The notes below the pieces were generated by a model. That model made no database searches and was not told the origin of the DNA. It saw only the letters and a program-made list of their open reading frames with translations. Shown here in pieces: positions 1 to 10,149 of a DNA stretch of 64,000 nt. Source of the stretch: Streptomyces marinisediminis (lineage in GTDB: Bacteria; Actinomycetota; Actinomycetes; Streptomycetales; Streptomycetaceae); contig NZ_JAPKFL010000010.1 in NCBI RefSeq assembly GCF_026262575.1, forward strand, positions 62,001 through 126,000, in the 5' to 3' direction. How positions within the stretch are numbered: the stretch's first letter is position 1; each line of letters starts with the position of its first letter. Position numbers and translations under genes: made by a program.

Positions 1-3000
1 CCTTCGGGCGGCCGGTGGAGCCGGAGGTGTACAGGACGTACGCCGGGTCGCCGGGTCCGGCCGGGCCGGGGGACGGGGCGGCGGGCGGCTGCCCGGCGCC
101 GTCGACCAGCAGCCGGGGGACGCCGCCGGGGCCGCCGGTGACGGCGGAGTGGGTCAGCAGCACGTGCAGTTCGGCGTCCCGGGCCATGTAGGCGAGCCGC
201 TCGGCCGGGTACTCCGGGTCGAGCGGGACGTAGGCGCCGCCGGCGGCCTGCACGGCGAGCAGGGCGACGGGCAGCCCGGCGTCGCGGGGCAGGAGCACCC
301 CGACGGTGCGGCCCCGGCCGACCCCGGCGTCGCGCAGCCGGGCGGCCAGCTCGGTGACGCGGTCGGCCAGCTCCCGGTAGGTCAGCTCGGTGCCCGCGTG
401 GCGCACCGCCACGGCGGCCGGGCGCGCCTCGGCCTGCCGCAGCACCAGCTCCCACACCAGGGTGTCGGCGGGGTAGTCGCGGGGCGCGGGCGCGGCGAGC
501 AGCGCGCGCTCCGGCGGGGTGAGCAGTTCCAGCGCGCCGACGGGGGTGCCGGGCGCCTGGACGGCGGAACCCAGCAGGGTGACGAAGTGGGCGCCGAACC
601 GCTCGACGGTGGCGGCGTCGAAGAGGTCCGGGTCGTACTTGAGCGTGTAGCGGCAGCCCTCGGCCTCCTCGACCACCTCCAGCGTCAACTCGAACTCGCC
701 CTCCTGGTGGACGCCGTCGACCGCGCCGGTCACCACGCCGTCCCCGTCCCCGTGGGCGGTGCCGCGCACCCAGTTCTGGAAGTAGAACGCCACGTTGAAC
801 GGCGCGGCGGCCGGACCCGGCGCCTCCCGGCGGAGGTCGTCGGCGAGGGTGAGCAGCGGGTAGGCGCTGTGTGCCAGGGCGTCGAGCACGGTGCGGTGCA
901 CGCGGCGGACCAGCTCGCGGAAGTCCTCGCCCGCGTCGACCCGTTCGGCCAGCACGACCATGTTCATGAAGTAGCCGAGCACGTCGTCGTACCCGGTCGG
1001 CGGCCGGCCGGCGGTCGGGGTGCCGACGGCCAGGTCCGCCTGGTCGCTGTAGCGGTGCAGCACCGCGAAGTAGGCGGCGAGCAGGACGGCGAAGAGCGAG
1101 GTCTGCTCGGCCCCGGCCAGGGCGCGGGCCCGGTCGGCGACCGCCGCCGGGACGCGGCCGTCCACGCTGGCCCCGCGGAAGCCCGGCACGGCCGGGCGCG
1201 GCCGGTCCAGCGGCAGCGGCACGGCCGTGCGCCGCCCGCGCAGCCGCTCGGTCCAGTAGGCGCGCAGCCGCTCGCCCTCGGGTCCCGCGAGCAGGTCGCG
1301 CTGCCAGGCGGTGAAGTCGGCGTAGGTGCGGGCGGGCCGGGTGGCGGGGAGCGGGCGGCCCTGGGCGAGCGCGCGGTAGCCCTCCTCCAGCTCGGCCAGC
1401 AGCCGGGCGATGGAGACGCCGTCGAAGACCAGGTGGTGGAAGGTCAGCAGGAGGGCCTGGCGGCCGTCGCCGAGGCGGTAGAGCGTGGCGCGCAGCAGCG
1501 GGCCGGTGCCCAGGTCGAAGGGGCGGCGCAGGTCGTCGCGCATGCGGTCGCGCAGCTCCGCGTCGGTCACGGAGGTGAGGAAGACCTGCGTGAACGGCAG
1601 TTCGGGCTCGGCCGCGATCCGCACGAGCGGCCCGTCCGCGCCCGGGACCACGGTGGCCCGCAGCTCCTCGTGCCGGTCCAGCAGGTCCTGGAGGACGACG
1701 CGCAGGGCCAGGACGTCGACGTTCCCGGTGAGCCAGAGGGCCAGCGGGAGGTTGTAGGCGTAGGTGCCGGGCGCGACCTGCTCGATCACCCACAGGGCGC
1801 GCTGGCCCGCGGAGAGCGGGTGGCCGCCGGCCTCCGCGGCGGCGCGCGGCCGCAGCACGGCCTCCGCCGCCGCCCGCAACGCCGGGGCGGCGGCGGGCGC
1901 GGCGGGCGCGGGCGCGGGCGCGGCGGGCGCGGGGGACGCCGGGTGGGTGGCTTCCGGGGCGCCGGAGGCCGGGGGCGCGGGCGCCGGGGCGGCCGTGGCG
2001 TCGGGCGCGGCGGTGGCGTCGGTGAGCCAGTGGGCGGACAGGTGGGTGGCCAGCTCGCGCAGCGTCGGGTGCTCGAAGAACTCGGTGAGCGGCACGGTGA
2101 CGCCGAACGCCTCGTCCACGGCGGAGACGATCTTCATGCCGCTGAGCGAGTCGAAGCCGTAGTCGGCCAGCGGACGGTCGGCGTCGATCCGCTCCGACAG
2201 CTTCAGCACCCGCTCCACGAGCGTGCGCAGCCGTGCCTCGACCCCGCCCCCGGCCGCCCGCGCCCCGCCGGGCTGGACGGCGGCGGGCGCGGCGGGCACG
2301 GCGGAAGCGGCGGGCGCGGTGGCGGCCTCGGGAGCCGGCCCGGTGGCCGCCGACACGGCGTGCCGCGGGCTCGGCGGGGCGGCGGCCGGGCCCGGGTGCG
2401 GCAGGACGCCGTCGCTCTCGGCGACGAGCACCGTCTGGCCCAGCTCGCCGCCCGCCCCGCGCAGCGCGCGCACCGGGGCGTAGCCCTCCTCGTGCAGCAG
2501 GCGCACCCACTCCTCGGGCGAGGCCAGCGGGGAGTGCGGGATGCGCAGGTCGGCGTCGTCGAACGCCCACCAGCCCTCCAGGACCCCGCCGCCGAGGGTG
2601 AGCAGCGGCCGCACGGCGGTCAGCTCGTTCAGGACGAGCCGCCCACCGGGCCGCAGCAGGGCCTTGGCCGTGCGCAGCGTCGCGCGCAGGTCGCGGGTGG
2701 CGTGCACGACGTTGGTCGCCAGGACGAGGTCGGCCGCGGCGGGCGGGAAGCCCTGTTCGGCGAGCGGGCGGTCCAGGTTGAGCGTCTGGAAGCGGGTGAA
2801 CGGGTAGCGGTCGGCGAAGCGCTCCCGGCCGTGCTCCAGGAAGCGCGGCGAGATGTCGGTGTAGGTGTAGCCGACGCGTCCGGGGTGGTCGGCCAGCACG
2901 GGCAGCACCCGCTCGCTGGTGGCACCCGTCCCGGCGCCCAGCTCCACGACCTCCACGCCCGCGTCCGCGCCGTCGGCCCGCCCGGGCGTCCGGGTGTCCA

Positions 3001-6000
3001 GGTAGCGGCGGACGGCCTCGCGGACCAGCAGGTTGCAGGAGTCGGTGAGCGCGTTCCCCTTGTAGAAGTTCTGCACGAGCTTCATCGAGGTGCCGGGGAA
3101 CATGATCTCGGTGGCTCCGACCTCGCCGCGCAGGATGCGCGGGTACGCCTGGAGGAAGAGCCGGTTGAGGGTGATGGTGGGCTCGATGTCGGGGTAGCGG
3201 GCCGCGAGCCGGTCGCACTCCGCCTCCCAGCGCTCGCGCGCCGCCTCGTCGTCGGCCTCGTCGTCGGCGGCGTCGTCGGCGTCGGCGGCGGCCACGGCCT
3301 CGACGGCGGCCGTGGTGGTGACGCCGTCGCCCTCGCGGGTGAGGTAGCCGGCGTCGGCCAGGAGGGCGAGCAGTGCCTGGTGCAGCCGGTCGAACCGGGG
3401 CAGGACGCCCAGTCGGCGGGCGAGCTCCGCGGCGTCGTGGCGCTCGCCCGCCCGGCGCAGCGCGCCCATCCGCTGGTAGGCGCCGAGCAGCGCGGGCAGG
3501 GCGACGGCCTCCAGTTCGGCGTAGCCGTCCAGCACGGCCGTGACGGCCGGGTCCGGCTCCGCGACGACGTCCAGGTCGGCGGCGGCCACGGGCGCGCCGG
3601 TGCGGGGGCCCGGCAGCAGGCGGGCGTCCAGGGCCGGGTCGTGGCCCATGGCCTCCAGCGCGCGCCGCCCGGCGCGGATCGGCATGAGCTGGGGCAGGCC
3701 GCTGCCCAGGGCGCGCCGCACGGCGGCCACCCCGGCGGCGGCTTGGAAGGCGGAGATGCCCAGGCCCGCGAAGATCTCGGCGAGTCCCGGCTGCGCCCCG
3801 GAGCCGACCTGGCCCCAGTAGCCCTGGTTGAGCACGGTGACCGGGCAGGCCAGCCGGGTGCGCAGGAAGTGGGCGTAGGCGTCCTCGGTCGCCGACGCGC
3901 AGACGTAGGCGCCGTTCCCGGCGAAGCCGCCGAAGGCACCGGCCGAGGAGAAGTAGGTCAGGAAGTCCAGCTCCTGGTCCGCGACGGCGGCGGCCAGCGC
4001 GGCCGCGCCCTCGGTCTTGACCCGGGTCACCGAGGTGAAGGCGGCGTCGTCGAGGTCGGCGAGCCGGCGGTTGTCGAAGACCATGGCCGCGTGCACGACG
4101 CCGTGCAGGGCGCCGAACCGGCGGTGCGCCTCGGCCACCGCGCCCGTCAGGTCCGCCGCGCGGCAGGCGTCGCCGCGGACGTGGGCGACGTCTCCGCCCA
4201 GCGCGCGGATCCCGGTGGCGGCGGCCTCCTGCTCGGGGGTGAGCGGGCCGCGGCTGAACCAGACGAGCCGGGCCCGGTGCCGCCGGGCCAGCTCCCGGCT
4301 CAGCTCCCGGGCGATGCCGCCCGTACCGCCGACCAGCAGGTAGACGCCCTCGTCGCGGAAGACCGGGCCGCCCTCGGGGAGTTCGACGCGGCCCAGCCGC
4401 CGCACGTAGCGGACGCCGCCGCGCAGCGCCACGGTGCGGCCCGCGCCGTCCAGCGGCTCGGCCAGGACGGCGTCGGCCAGCCGCCGCACGTCGGCGGCGT
4501 CGGTGACCTCGGCGGAGGCGAAGTCCACGCCCGCCACGCGCAGTCCGGGCCGCTCGGCCGGGGCGACCTGGAGGAGCCCGTGCATCCCGGCGGCGAACGG
4601 GTTGTGCGGCGTGCTCCCGGCGACGGGGTGCACGTCGCTGGTGACCACGGCCACCCGGTCGGCCGCGCCCGTCCGCAGCAGCGCGAACAGGGACAGCGCG
4701 CCGTGTCGCAGGTGCGTGGCGGCCTCCTCGGCGCCCACGCCCGCGCCCACCCGCGCGCCCACGCCGCCGAGGTGGAGGACCAGGTCGGCCCCGGCGATCC
4801 GGTCGGTGAGGTCGGCGGGCAGCGGCCCGTCGAGTGCGACGAGGTCGGTGCGGGCCTGCGGGCACCGCTCGGCGACGGCCTCGCCCAGCCAGCGCGAGGC
4901 GTCGGTCACCAGGGCGACGACGTGCCGCGCGGGCGGTGCCGGCGCGCGGGTCGGCGCCTGCTCCCGCACCCACAGGGGGCGGTAGAAGTCGGGCAGTTCC
5001 TCCGGGACGGGCGGCGGCGCGGCGCCGGTGGCGGGCGTCGGGGCGCCGGCGGACGCGGCCGGCGCGGCGGCGGGGGCGGCGTCGGCCGGGGGCTGCGGTA
5101 TCCAGTACCGCTCGCGGGCGAACGGGTAGCCGGGCAGCTCGACGCGGCGGGCCCCGGCCGGGGTGACCCGGCGCCAGTCCACCTCGGCGCCGGTCACCCA
5201 GCGCGCGCCGACGGCGGCGAGGTCGCGGCGGGCGACGGCGTCCGCCAGGGCACGGGTCTCCGCCTCGGACAGCCGGGCCCGGACGTGGGCCGCCCGGCCG
5301 GTGGCGACGCGGGCGCCGGCCGTTCCGGCGGCGAAGGCGTCCAGCAGGTCCGCCGCCTCCTCCAGCGAGCCGGTGACCAGCGCGAGCCGGACCGGGTGGG
5401 CGGTGCGGCCCGCCTGGAGGGTGTGCGCGACGTCGACGAACCGCAGGCCGCCGTCAGCGGACGGGGCGTCGGCGGACGGGGCGTCGGCGGCCTCCGGCGG
5501 GGCGGGCAGCGCCGGGGCGACGGCGCGGGCGACCGCGCCCACGGTGTGCGCGGCGGTCGCGGCCGCCGGCGGCTCGGCGCCCAGCGCGGTGGCGAGCAGG
5601 TCGTGGTAGCGGGCGCGCTCGCGCACGCCGAACCCGCAGTCGGCCAGGTCCGTGCCGAGGTCGAGGTCGCGCGGGGCGACCCCGAGCGTCTCGGCGGCCA
5701 GGCGCAGGCACAGGCGCTGCGCGTCGGCCAGGGCGTCCGGCCGGGGCGCGGTGGCCCGCGGCTTCGCCGCGCGCAGGAAGGCGGCCAGCGCGGCCGCCTG
5801 GGCGCGCAGCCGGTCCTCGCTCTTCGCGGACAGCACCAGCAGGTGGTCGCCCCCCGGGTCCGCCGGGCGGGGCGCGGGCGCGGCGGGCGGTTCCTCGACG
5901 ACGACGCAGGCGTTCGCGCCGCCGCCGCCGAAGGAGCTGACGACGGCGCGCAGCGGCAGCGCGCCCCCGTCGGCCCCGGCCCCGGCACCGGCATCGGCAC

Positions 6001-7426
6001 CGGCACCGGCACCGGCACCGGCCGCGGGCAGCGGGGTCCAGGGCTGGACGGTCTGCTGCACGGCGAACGGCGTCGCGGCGAAGTCGATGTCCGGGTTGCG
6101 GCGCGCGGAGTGCAGCGAGGGCACCAGCGTCCGGTGGCGGAGCTGGAGCAGCACCTTGGTCAGCCCGGCGATGCCGGCGGCCGACTCCAGGTGGCCGATG
6201 TTGGACTTCACCGAGCCGACGGCCACGGTCGGCCGGGCGGCCGTCCCCGCCCGTTCCGTGCGGGCGCCGAACACCTCGGTTAGCCCGGCGATCTCGATCG
6301 GGTCGCCCAGCGGCGTCCCGGTCCCGTGCGCCTCGACGTACCCGACGGTGTCCGCCGCGACCCCGGCCCGGTGCAGCGCGGCGCGGATCACCCGGGCCTG
6401 CGCCTGTGCGCTCGGCACGGTGTAACCGCCGGTCTTGCCACCGGAGTTGACGGCCGTGCCGCGGATCACGCCGAGCACCCGGTCGCCGTCGGCCAGCGCG
6501 GCCGGCAGCGGCTTGAGCAGGACGGCGCCCACGCCCTCGCCGTCGACGAAGCCGTCGGCCCCGGCGCCGAACGCCTTGAGCCGGTCGTCGCGGGAGATCA
6601 TCCCCCGGTCGGCCAGCATGCGCAGGTGCATGGGGTGGAGGATGAGGTTGACGCCCCCGGCCACGGCGGCGGCGCACTCGCCGTTGCGCAGGCTCTCGCA
6701 GGCCAGGTGCAGCGCGGTGAGCGAGGCCGAGCAGGCGGTGTCCACGGCCAGGCTCGGCCCGGTGAAGTCGAAGACGTAGGAGACCCGGTTGGCGATCGAC
6801 CAGTGGCTGGAGTGGGCGTCGGTGTGCACGCCGCGGGCGCTCGCCTCACCGCCCATCCACTCGTAGTTGCTGTTCATGACGCCGACGAACACGCCGACCG
6901 GGCCCTGTGCGGCGAGCGTGGCCGCCGGGTACCCGGCGTCCTCCAGGGTGGCCGCCGCCGTCTGGAGGAAGAGCCGCTCCTGCGGGTCCATCGCCTCCGC
7001 CTCGGCGGGGGAGATCTGGAAGAACAGCGGGTCGAACGCGGCCACGTCGTCGATGAACCCGGCCCACTTGCTGTAGCCGCCGCGCACCCCGGACGGGTCG
7101 TGGTGCGCGTCGGCGTCCCACCGGTCGGCGGGGACCTCGCGGACGCAGTGCCGTCCGGTGACGAGGTTGTCCCAGAACTCGCGCACCGTCCCGGCCAGCG
7201 GGTACCGCCCGGCGACGCCGACGATCGCCACGCCCGCGTCGGCGCCCGCGGCGGCGTCCTGGCCCGCGCCCGCGCTCCCGCCCGCGCCCGGCGCGCTCCC
7301 GGCCGCCGGCGCGGCCCCGGCCGCCGCCGCCTCCGGGTGCCGCCCGGCGCCCCCCGCGGGCGCCGGGTCCTGCGCCGCGGCCCGGGCGGCCAGCAGGCTC
7401 AGCAGCAGCTTGCGCTTGTCGTCCAC
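1..7426 (-). CDS. Trans-AT PKS/NRPS hybrid, KS-KR-MT-ACP-C-A (3' end outside window)
   Basis: About 2475 residues are visible; the frame runs off the left edge inside the adenylation domain (last motif seen is YTSGSTGRPK), so the substrate code is not visible. Order: KS (about 66-500, Cys232, EAHGTGT and NIGH intact), AT-docking linker with no AT, KR (nucleotide motif near 1031), C-methyltransferase (VELGAGTG near 1494), ACP (FDSLS, Ser1760), condensation domain (HHLVFDG near 2000), A domain. By colinearity this module makes a beta-hydroxy, alpha-methylated acyl unit and joins it to an amino acid. In oxazolomycin the matching position is a beta-hydroxy-alpha,alpha-dimethyl acyl group on glycine, so Gly is my guess. 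The KR reads YVCAS, so the Asn four residues after the catalytic Tyr is missing. Start GTG at 7426, preceded by a GAGAGAG stretch. The upstream gene ends 66 bp away. Confidence 0.93.
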   Translation of the reverse strand, partial: MDDKRKLLLSLLAARAAAQDPAPAGGAGRHPEAAAAGAAPAAGSAPGAGGSAGAGQDAAAGADAGVAIVGVAGRYPLAGTVREFWDNLVTGRHCVREVPADRWDADAHHDPSGVRGGYSKWAGFIDDVAAFDPLFFQISPAEAEAMDPQERLFLQTAAATLEDAGYPAATLAAQGPVGVFVGVMNSNYEWMGGEASARGVHTDAHSSHWSIANRVSYVFDFTGPSLAVDTACSASLTALHLACESLRNGECAAAVAGGVNLILHPMHLRMLADRGMISRDDRLKAFGAGADGFVDGEGVGAVLLKPLPAALADGDRVLGVIRGTAVNSGGKTGGYTVPSAQAQARVIRAALHRAGVAADTVGYVEAHGTGTPLGDPIEIAGLTEVFGARTERAGTAARPTVAVGSVKSNIGHLESAAGIAGLTKVLLQLRHRTLVPSLHSARRNPDIDFAATPFAVQQTVQPWTPLPAAGAGAGAGADAGAGAGADGGALPLRAVVSSFGGGGANACVVVEEPPAAPAPRPADPGGDHLLVLSAKSEDRLRAQAAALAAFLRAAKPRATAPRPDALADAQRLCLRLAAETLGVAPRDLDLGTDLADCGFGVRERARYHDLLATALGAEPPAAATAAHTVGAVARAVAPALPAPPEAADAPSADAPSADGGLRFVDVAHTLQAGRTAHPVRLALVTGSLEEAADLLDAFAAGTAGARVATGRAAHVRARLSEAETRALADAVARRDLAAVGARWVTGAEVDWRRVTPAGARRVELPGYPFARERYWIPQPPADAAPAAAPAASAGAPTPATGAAPPPVPEELPDFYRPLWVREQAPTRAPAPPARHVVALVTDASRWLGEAVAERCPQARTDLVALDGPLPADLTDRIAGADLVLHLGGVGARVGAGVGAEEAATHLRHGALSLFALLRTGAADRVAVVTSDVHPVAGSTPHNPFAAGMHGLLQVAPAERPGLRVAGVDFASAEVTDAADVRRLADAVLAEPLDGAGRTVALRGGVRYVRRLGRVELPEGGPVFRDEGVYLLVGGTGGIARELSRELARRHRARLVWFSRGPLTPEQEAAATGIRALGGDVAHVRGDACRAADLTGAVAEAHRRFGALHGVVHAAMVFDNRRLADLDDAAFTSVTRVKTEGAAALAAAVADQELDFLTYFSSAGAFGGFAGNGAYVCASATEDAYAHFLRTRLACPVTVLNQGYWGQVGSGAQPGLAEIFAGLGISAFQAAAGVAAVRRALGSGLPQLMPIRAGRRALEAMGHDPALDARLLPGPRTGAPVAAADLDVVAEPDPAVTAVLDGYAELEAVALPALLGAYQRMGALRRAGERHDAAELARRLGVLPRFDRLHQALLALLADAGYLTREGDGVTTTAAVEAVAAADADDAADDEADDEAARERWEAECDRLAARYPDIEPTITLNRLFLQAYPRILRGEVGATEIMFPGTSMKLVQNFYKGNALTDSCNLLVREAVRRYLDTRTPGRADGADAGVEVVELGAGTGATSERVLPVLADHPGRVGYTYTDISPRFLEHGRERFADRYPFTRFQTLNLDRPLAEQGFPPAAADLVLATNVVHATRDLRATLRTAKALLRPGGRLVLNELTAVRPLLTLGGGVLEGWWAFDDADLRIPHSPLASPEEWVRLLHEEGYAPVRALRGAGGELGQTVLVAESDGVLPHPGPAAAPPSPRHAVSAATGPAPEAATAPAASAVPAAPAAVQPGGARAAGGGVEARLRTLVERVLKLSERIDADRPLADYGFDSLSGMKIVSAVDEAFGVTVPLTEFFEHPTLRELATHLSAHWLTDATAAPDATAAPAPAPPASGAPEATHPASPAPAAPAPAPAAPAAAPALRAAAEAVLRPRAAAEAGGHPLSAGQRALWVIEQVAPGTYAYNLPLALWLTGNVDVLALRVVLQDLLDRHEELRATVVPGADGPLVRIAAEPELPFTQVFLTSVTDAELRDRMRDDLRRPFDLGTGPLLRATLYRLGDGRQALLLTFHHLVFDGVSIARLLAELEEGYRALAQGRPLPATRPARTYADFTAWQRDLLAGPEGERLRAYWTERLRGRRTAVPLPLDRPRPAVPGFRGASVDGRVPAAVADRARALAGAEQTSLFAVLLAAYFAVLHRYSDQADLAVGTPTAGRPPTGYDDVLGYFMNMVVLAERVDAGEDFRELVRRVHRTVLDALAHSAYPLLTLADDLRREAPGPAAAPFNVAFYFQNWVRGTAHGDGDGVVTGAVDGVHQEGEFELTLEVVEEAEGCRYTLKYDPDLFDAATVERFGAHFVTLLGSAVQAPGTPVGALELLTPPERALLAAPAPRDYPADTLVWELVLRQAEARPAAVAVRHAGTELTYRELADRVTELAARLRDAGVGRGRTVGVLLPRDAGLPVALLAVQAAGGAYVPLDPEYPAERLAYMARDAELHVLLTHSAVTGGPGGVPRLLVDGAGQPPAAPSPGPAGPGDPAYVLYTSGSTGRPK
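5972..6019. repeat. Hexanucleotide repeat, eight GGCMYC units
   Basis: Mostly GGCACC units encoding an Ala-Gly stretch inside the left-edge PKS, near the end of its KS domain. In frame. Confidence 0.88.
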
Positions 7427-7492
7427 AGTTGCTCTCTCTCAGGTCTTCGGCCGGCCCGCACGGGCCGGGTGGTACCGCCGCGGGGAGGCCGG

Positions 7493-10126
7493 TCAGGCCG
7501 GGCTGCCGCCCTGCCGCGCCGCGGCCCGCCGCGCCCGGCGGGAGGTGCGGGCGTCGGCCGGGTCCGCCGCCGGAGCGGCCGGGTCCAGGCCCATCAGTTC
7601 GGCGAGGTTGTCCACGAAGGCGCGGATGGTGGGGAACTCCACGAAGGCGGTGGCCGGCACCGGGTGGTCCAGCTCCTCGCTGAGCTTGGCGACGACCTCG
7701 ATGAGCACGAGCGAGTCCAGGCCCAGGTCGAACAGGTTGGTGTCCAGCGCCACCCGGTCGCGGCCGCCCAGCACCTGCCCGATCTCGCCGACGAGGTGGT
7801 CCGTCACCAGCTCCACGTTGCCGCAGTGGTCGGCCGGGTCGAAGCGGTCCAGGAGCCGCTCGCCGTCCCGCCCGGCCGGTGCCGGGTCCTGGACGCCGGG
7901 CTCGACCCAGTGGCGGCGCCGCTCGAAGCGGTGGGTGGGCAGCGGCACGCGGCGGACCTCCCGGCCCGCGTGCACGGCCGCGAAGTCCAGCGGGGCGCCC
8001 AGCACCCACTGGTCGGCGGCGAGCGCGAGCAGGTGGGCGAGGCCGCCGGGGGCGTCCTCGGCCGGGGCGAGGGGCACCGGGTGGCGGCCCTCCTCCGCGA
8101 GCGGCGCCGCCAGGGGCGGCAGCTCGCCGGTGGCGGTCCAGTGCTCGGCGTGCCCGCTCTCGTCCTCCGTCAGCCAGCGTCCGGTGCGCGGGGTGAGCAC
8201 CGGCACCCGGGGCGGGGCGAACCGCTCGGGCACGGTGCCTTCGGCCAGGGCGAGCGCGTCCGCGGGCGAGAGGGCTCCGGTCAGGGCGGCGACGACGGCC
8301 AGGGCGGTTCCGGTGGCCGCGTACCCGGCCGGGCGCACGCCCCACCCGGTCAGCGTGCCGGCCAGGGCGTAGGCGTGGAGGAAGTCCGCGCGCGGCCCCG
8401 GCAGGGCGAGCGCGTCCGCCCCGCGCTCCGCCTGCCCCGCGGCGGCGACGCAGGAGTCGACGGCGTCCCGGTAGGCGGGCGTGGTGCGGTACAGCTCGGC
8501 GGCGTCGGCCGGGTCGGCCGCGGTGGGGGTCAGCACCAGCACCGGGGCGCTGGGTTCGGCGGCGGCCACGCCCTGGCGGAGCCGCTCCTCGTCGCCCAGG
8601 GCCAGCGCCATGGCCGCGTCGCGGGTGCTGCGCGCCACCAGCGCCAGCCGGTGCGGGTGGCCGCGCCGGCCCAGCCCCAGGGTCTGCGCGACGGCGGCGA
8701 GGTCGAGGTCGCGGTGCTGCTTGAGGTGGCGGGCGAGCGCGGCGGTGGCCTGGCGCAGCGCGGCCGGGGAGCGCGCCGAGAGCACGAGCAGCTCGCGCTC
8801 GGCCGCCTCGGGGGCGGCCGGGCGGGCGGGGGGCTCCTGGACGATGACGTGGGCGTTGGTGCCGCCGATGCCGAAGCTGCTGACCCCGGCCCGGCGCGGT
8901 CCGGACCCGGCGGGCCACTTGGTCGTCTCGGTGTTGACGAAGAAGGGGCCGGCCGCGAAGTCGATGTCCGGGTTGGGCTCGTTGTAGTGGAGGCTGGGGA
9001 CGAGCGTGCCGTGCTCCAGCATCAGCGCCGTCTTGATCAGCCCGGCCATCCCGGCGGCGGTGTCGAGGTGGCCGACGTTGGTCTTCACCGAGCCGAGCGC
9101 GCAGAAGCCGGTGCCGTCCGTGCCCTGGCGGAAGGCCTCGGTGAGCGCCGCGACCTCGATGGGGTCGCCCAGCGGGGTGCCCGTGCCGTGCGCCTCGACG
9201 TACGTGACGCTCTCCGGCTCGACGTCCGCGACCTCCTGGGCGTCGGCGATCACCGCGGCCTGCCCGGCGATGCTCGGCGCGGTGTACCCGGTCTTGTGGG
9301 CGCCGTCGTTGTTGACCGCGGAGCCCTTGATGACGGCGTGGACCCAGTCCCCGTCGGCGAGCGCCTCCCCCAGTCGCTTCAGGACGAGGACGCCCGCGCC
9401 GCTGCCGATGACCGTGCCGCGCGCCTGGGCGTCGAAGGCCCGGCAGTGGCCGTCGGGGGAGAAGATCATCCCCTCCTGGTACTGGTACCCCTGCCCCTGC
9501 GGGCCCAGGTGCACGGCGCCGACCAGGGCGACGTCGCACTCGCCGCCCAGCAGGCCGAGGCAGGCGGTGTGCACGGCGACCAGCGAGGTGGAGCAGGCGG
9601 TGTTGATGTTGACGCTGGGGCCGCGGAGGTTGAGCTTGTAGGAGACCCGGGTGGCCAGGAAGTCCTTGTCGTTGGCGAGCATCAGCCGGTAGTGGTCGAC
9701 GGAGGACGCGGCCCGGTAGCGGTCGCCGAGGTTGTGCAGCAGGTAGGTGTTCATGCCCGCGCCCGCGTACACGCCGATGTGGCCGTCGGTGCGGTCGGGG
9801 TCGTAGCCGGCCCGCTCCAGCGCCTCCAGCGAGCACTCCAGGAAGACCCGGTGCTGCGGGTCGAGGATCTCGGCCTCGTCGTGGGTGAACCGGAACAGCT
9901 CGGAGTCGAACATGTCGACGTCCTGGAGCCGCTGCCCGGCCTTCACGTAGCGCGGGTCGGCCAGGCGCTCGGCGGGTACGCCCGCGGCCAGCAGCTCCTC
10001 GTCGGTGTACCGGGTCAGCGTCTCGCGGCCGTCGCGCAGCACCTCCCAGAAGCGCTCGACGGAGTCGGCCCCGGGGAAGCGGCAGGCCATGCCGATGATG
10101 GCGATGTCGGAGTCGGAGTGCGTCAT
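7493..10126 (-). CDS. KS-(vestigial AT)-ACP protein, first elongation module
   Basis: 877 aa. The ketosynthase (about 6-430) has Cys178, EAHGTGT and NVGH intact and is of the type that follows NRPS modules. After it comes a recognisable but eroded AT: the part that pairs with ELYETEPVFRAAVDEC and the GVRP helix is present, but the GHSxG site reads AATGTA, the middle of the domain is missing, and the post-AT linker resumes (VPVLTPRTGRWLT). The domain cannot load an extender itself, so a separate AT must act in trans. The ACP (GLDSL, Ser805) has the phosphopantetheine serine. No reductive domains are present, so it should give an unreduced beta-keto product. Behind the formyl-Gly loader that would be the substrate for oxazole closure. 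ATG start with GGGAG upstream; it follows the cyclodehydratase gene by 23 bp. Confidence 0.95.
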   Translation of the reverse strand: MTHSDSDIAIIGMACRFPGADSVERFWEVLRDGRETLTRYTDEELLAAGVPAERLADPRYVKAGQRLQDVDMFDSELFRFTHDEAEILDPQHRVFLECSLEALERAGYDPDRTDGHIGVYAGAGMNTYLLHNLGDRYRAASSVDHYRLMLANDKDFLATRVSYKLNLRGPSVNINTACSTSLVAVHTACLGLLGGECDVALVGAVHLGPQGQGYQYQEGMIFSPDGHCRAFDAQARGTVIGSGAGVLVLKRLGEALADGDWVHAVIKGSAVNNDGAHKTGYTAPSIAGQAAVIADAQEVADVEPESVTYVEAHGTGTPLGDPIEVAALTEAFRQGTDGTGFCALGSVKTNVGHLDTAAGMAGLIKTALMLEHGTLVPSLHYNEPNPDIDFAAGPFFVNTETTKWPAGSGPRRAGVSSFGIGGTNAHVIVQEPPARPAAPEAAERELLVLSARSPAALRQATAALARHLKQHRDLDLAAVAQTLGLGRRGHPHRLALVARSTRDAAMALALGDEERLRQGVAAAEPSAPVLVLTPTAADPADAAELYRTTPAYRDAVDSCVAAAGQAERGADALALPGPRADFLHAYALAGTLTGWGVRPAGYAATGTALAVVAALTGALSPADALALAEGTVPERFAPPRVPVLTPRTGRWLTEDESGHAEHWTATGELPPLAAPLAEEGRHPVPLAPAEDAPGGLAHLLALAADQWVLGAPLDFAAVHAGREVRRVPLPTHRFERRRHWVEPGVQDPAPAGRDGERLLDRFDPADHCGNVELVTDHLVGEIGQVLGGRDRVALDTNLFDLGLDSLVLIEVVAKLSEELDHPVPATAFVEFPTIRAFVDNLAELMGLDPAAPAADPADARTSRRARRAAARQGGSPA

Positions 10127-10149
10127 GGTGGTTCTCCCTACGGCGGGGC

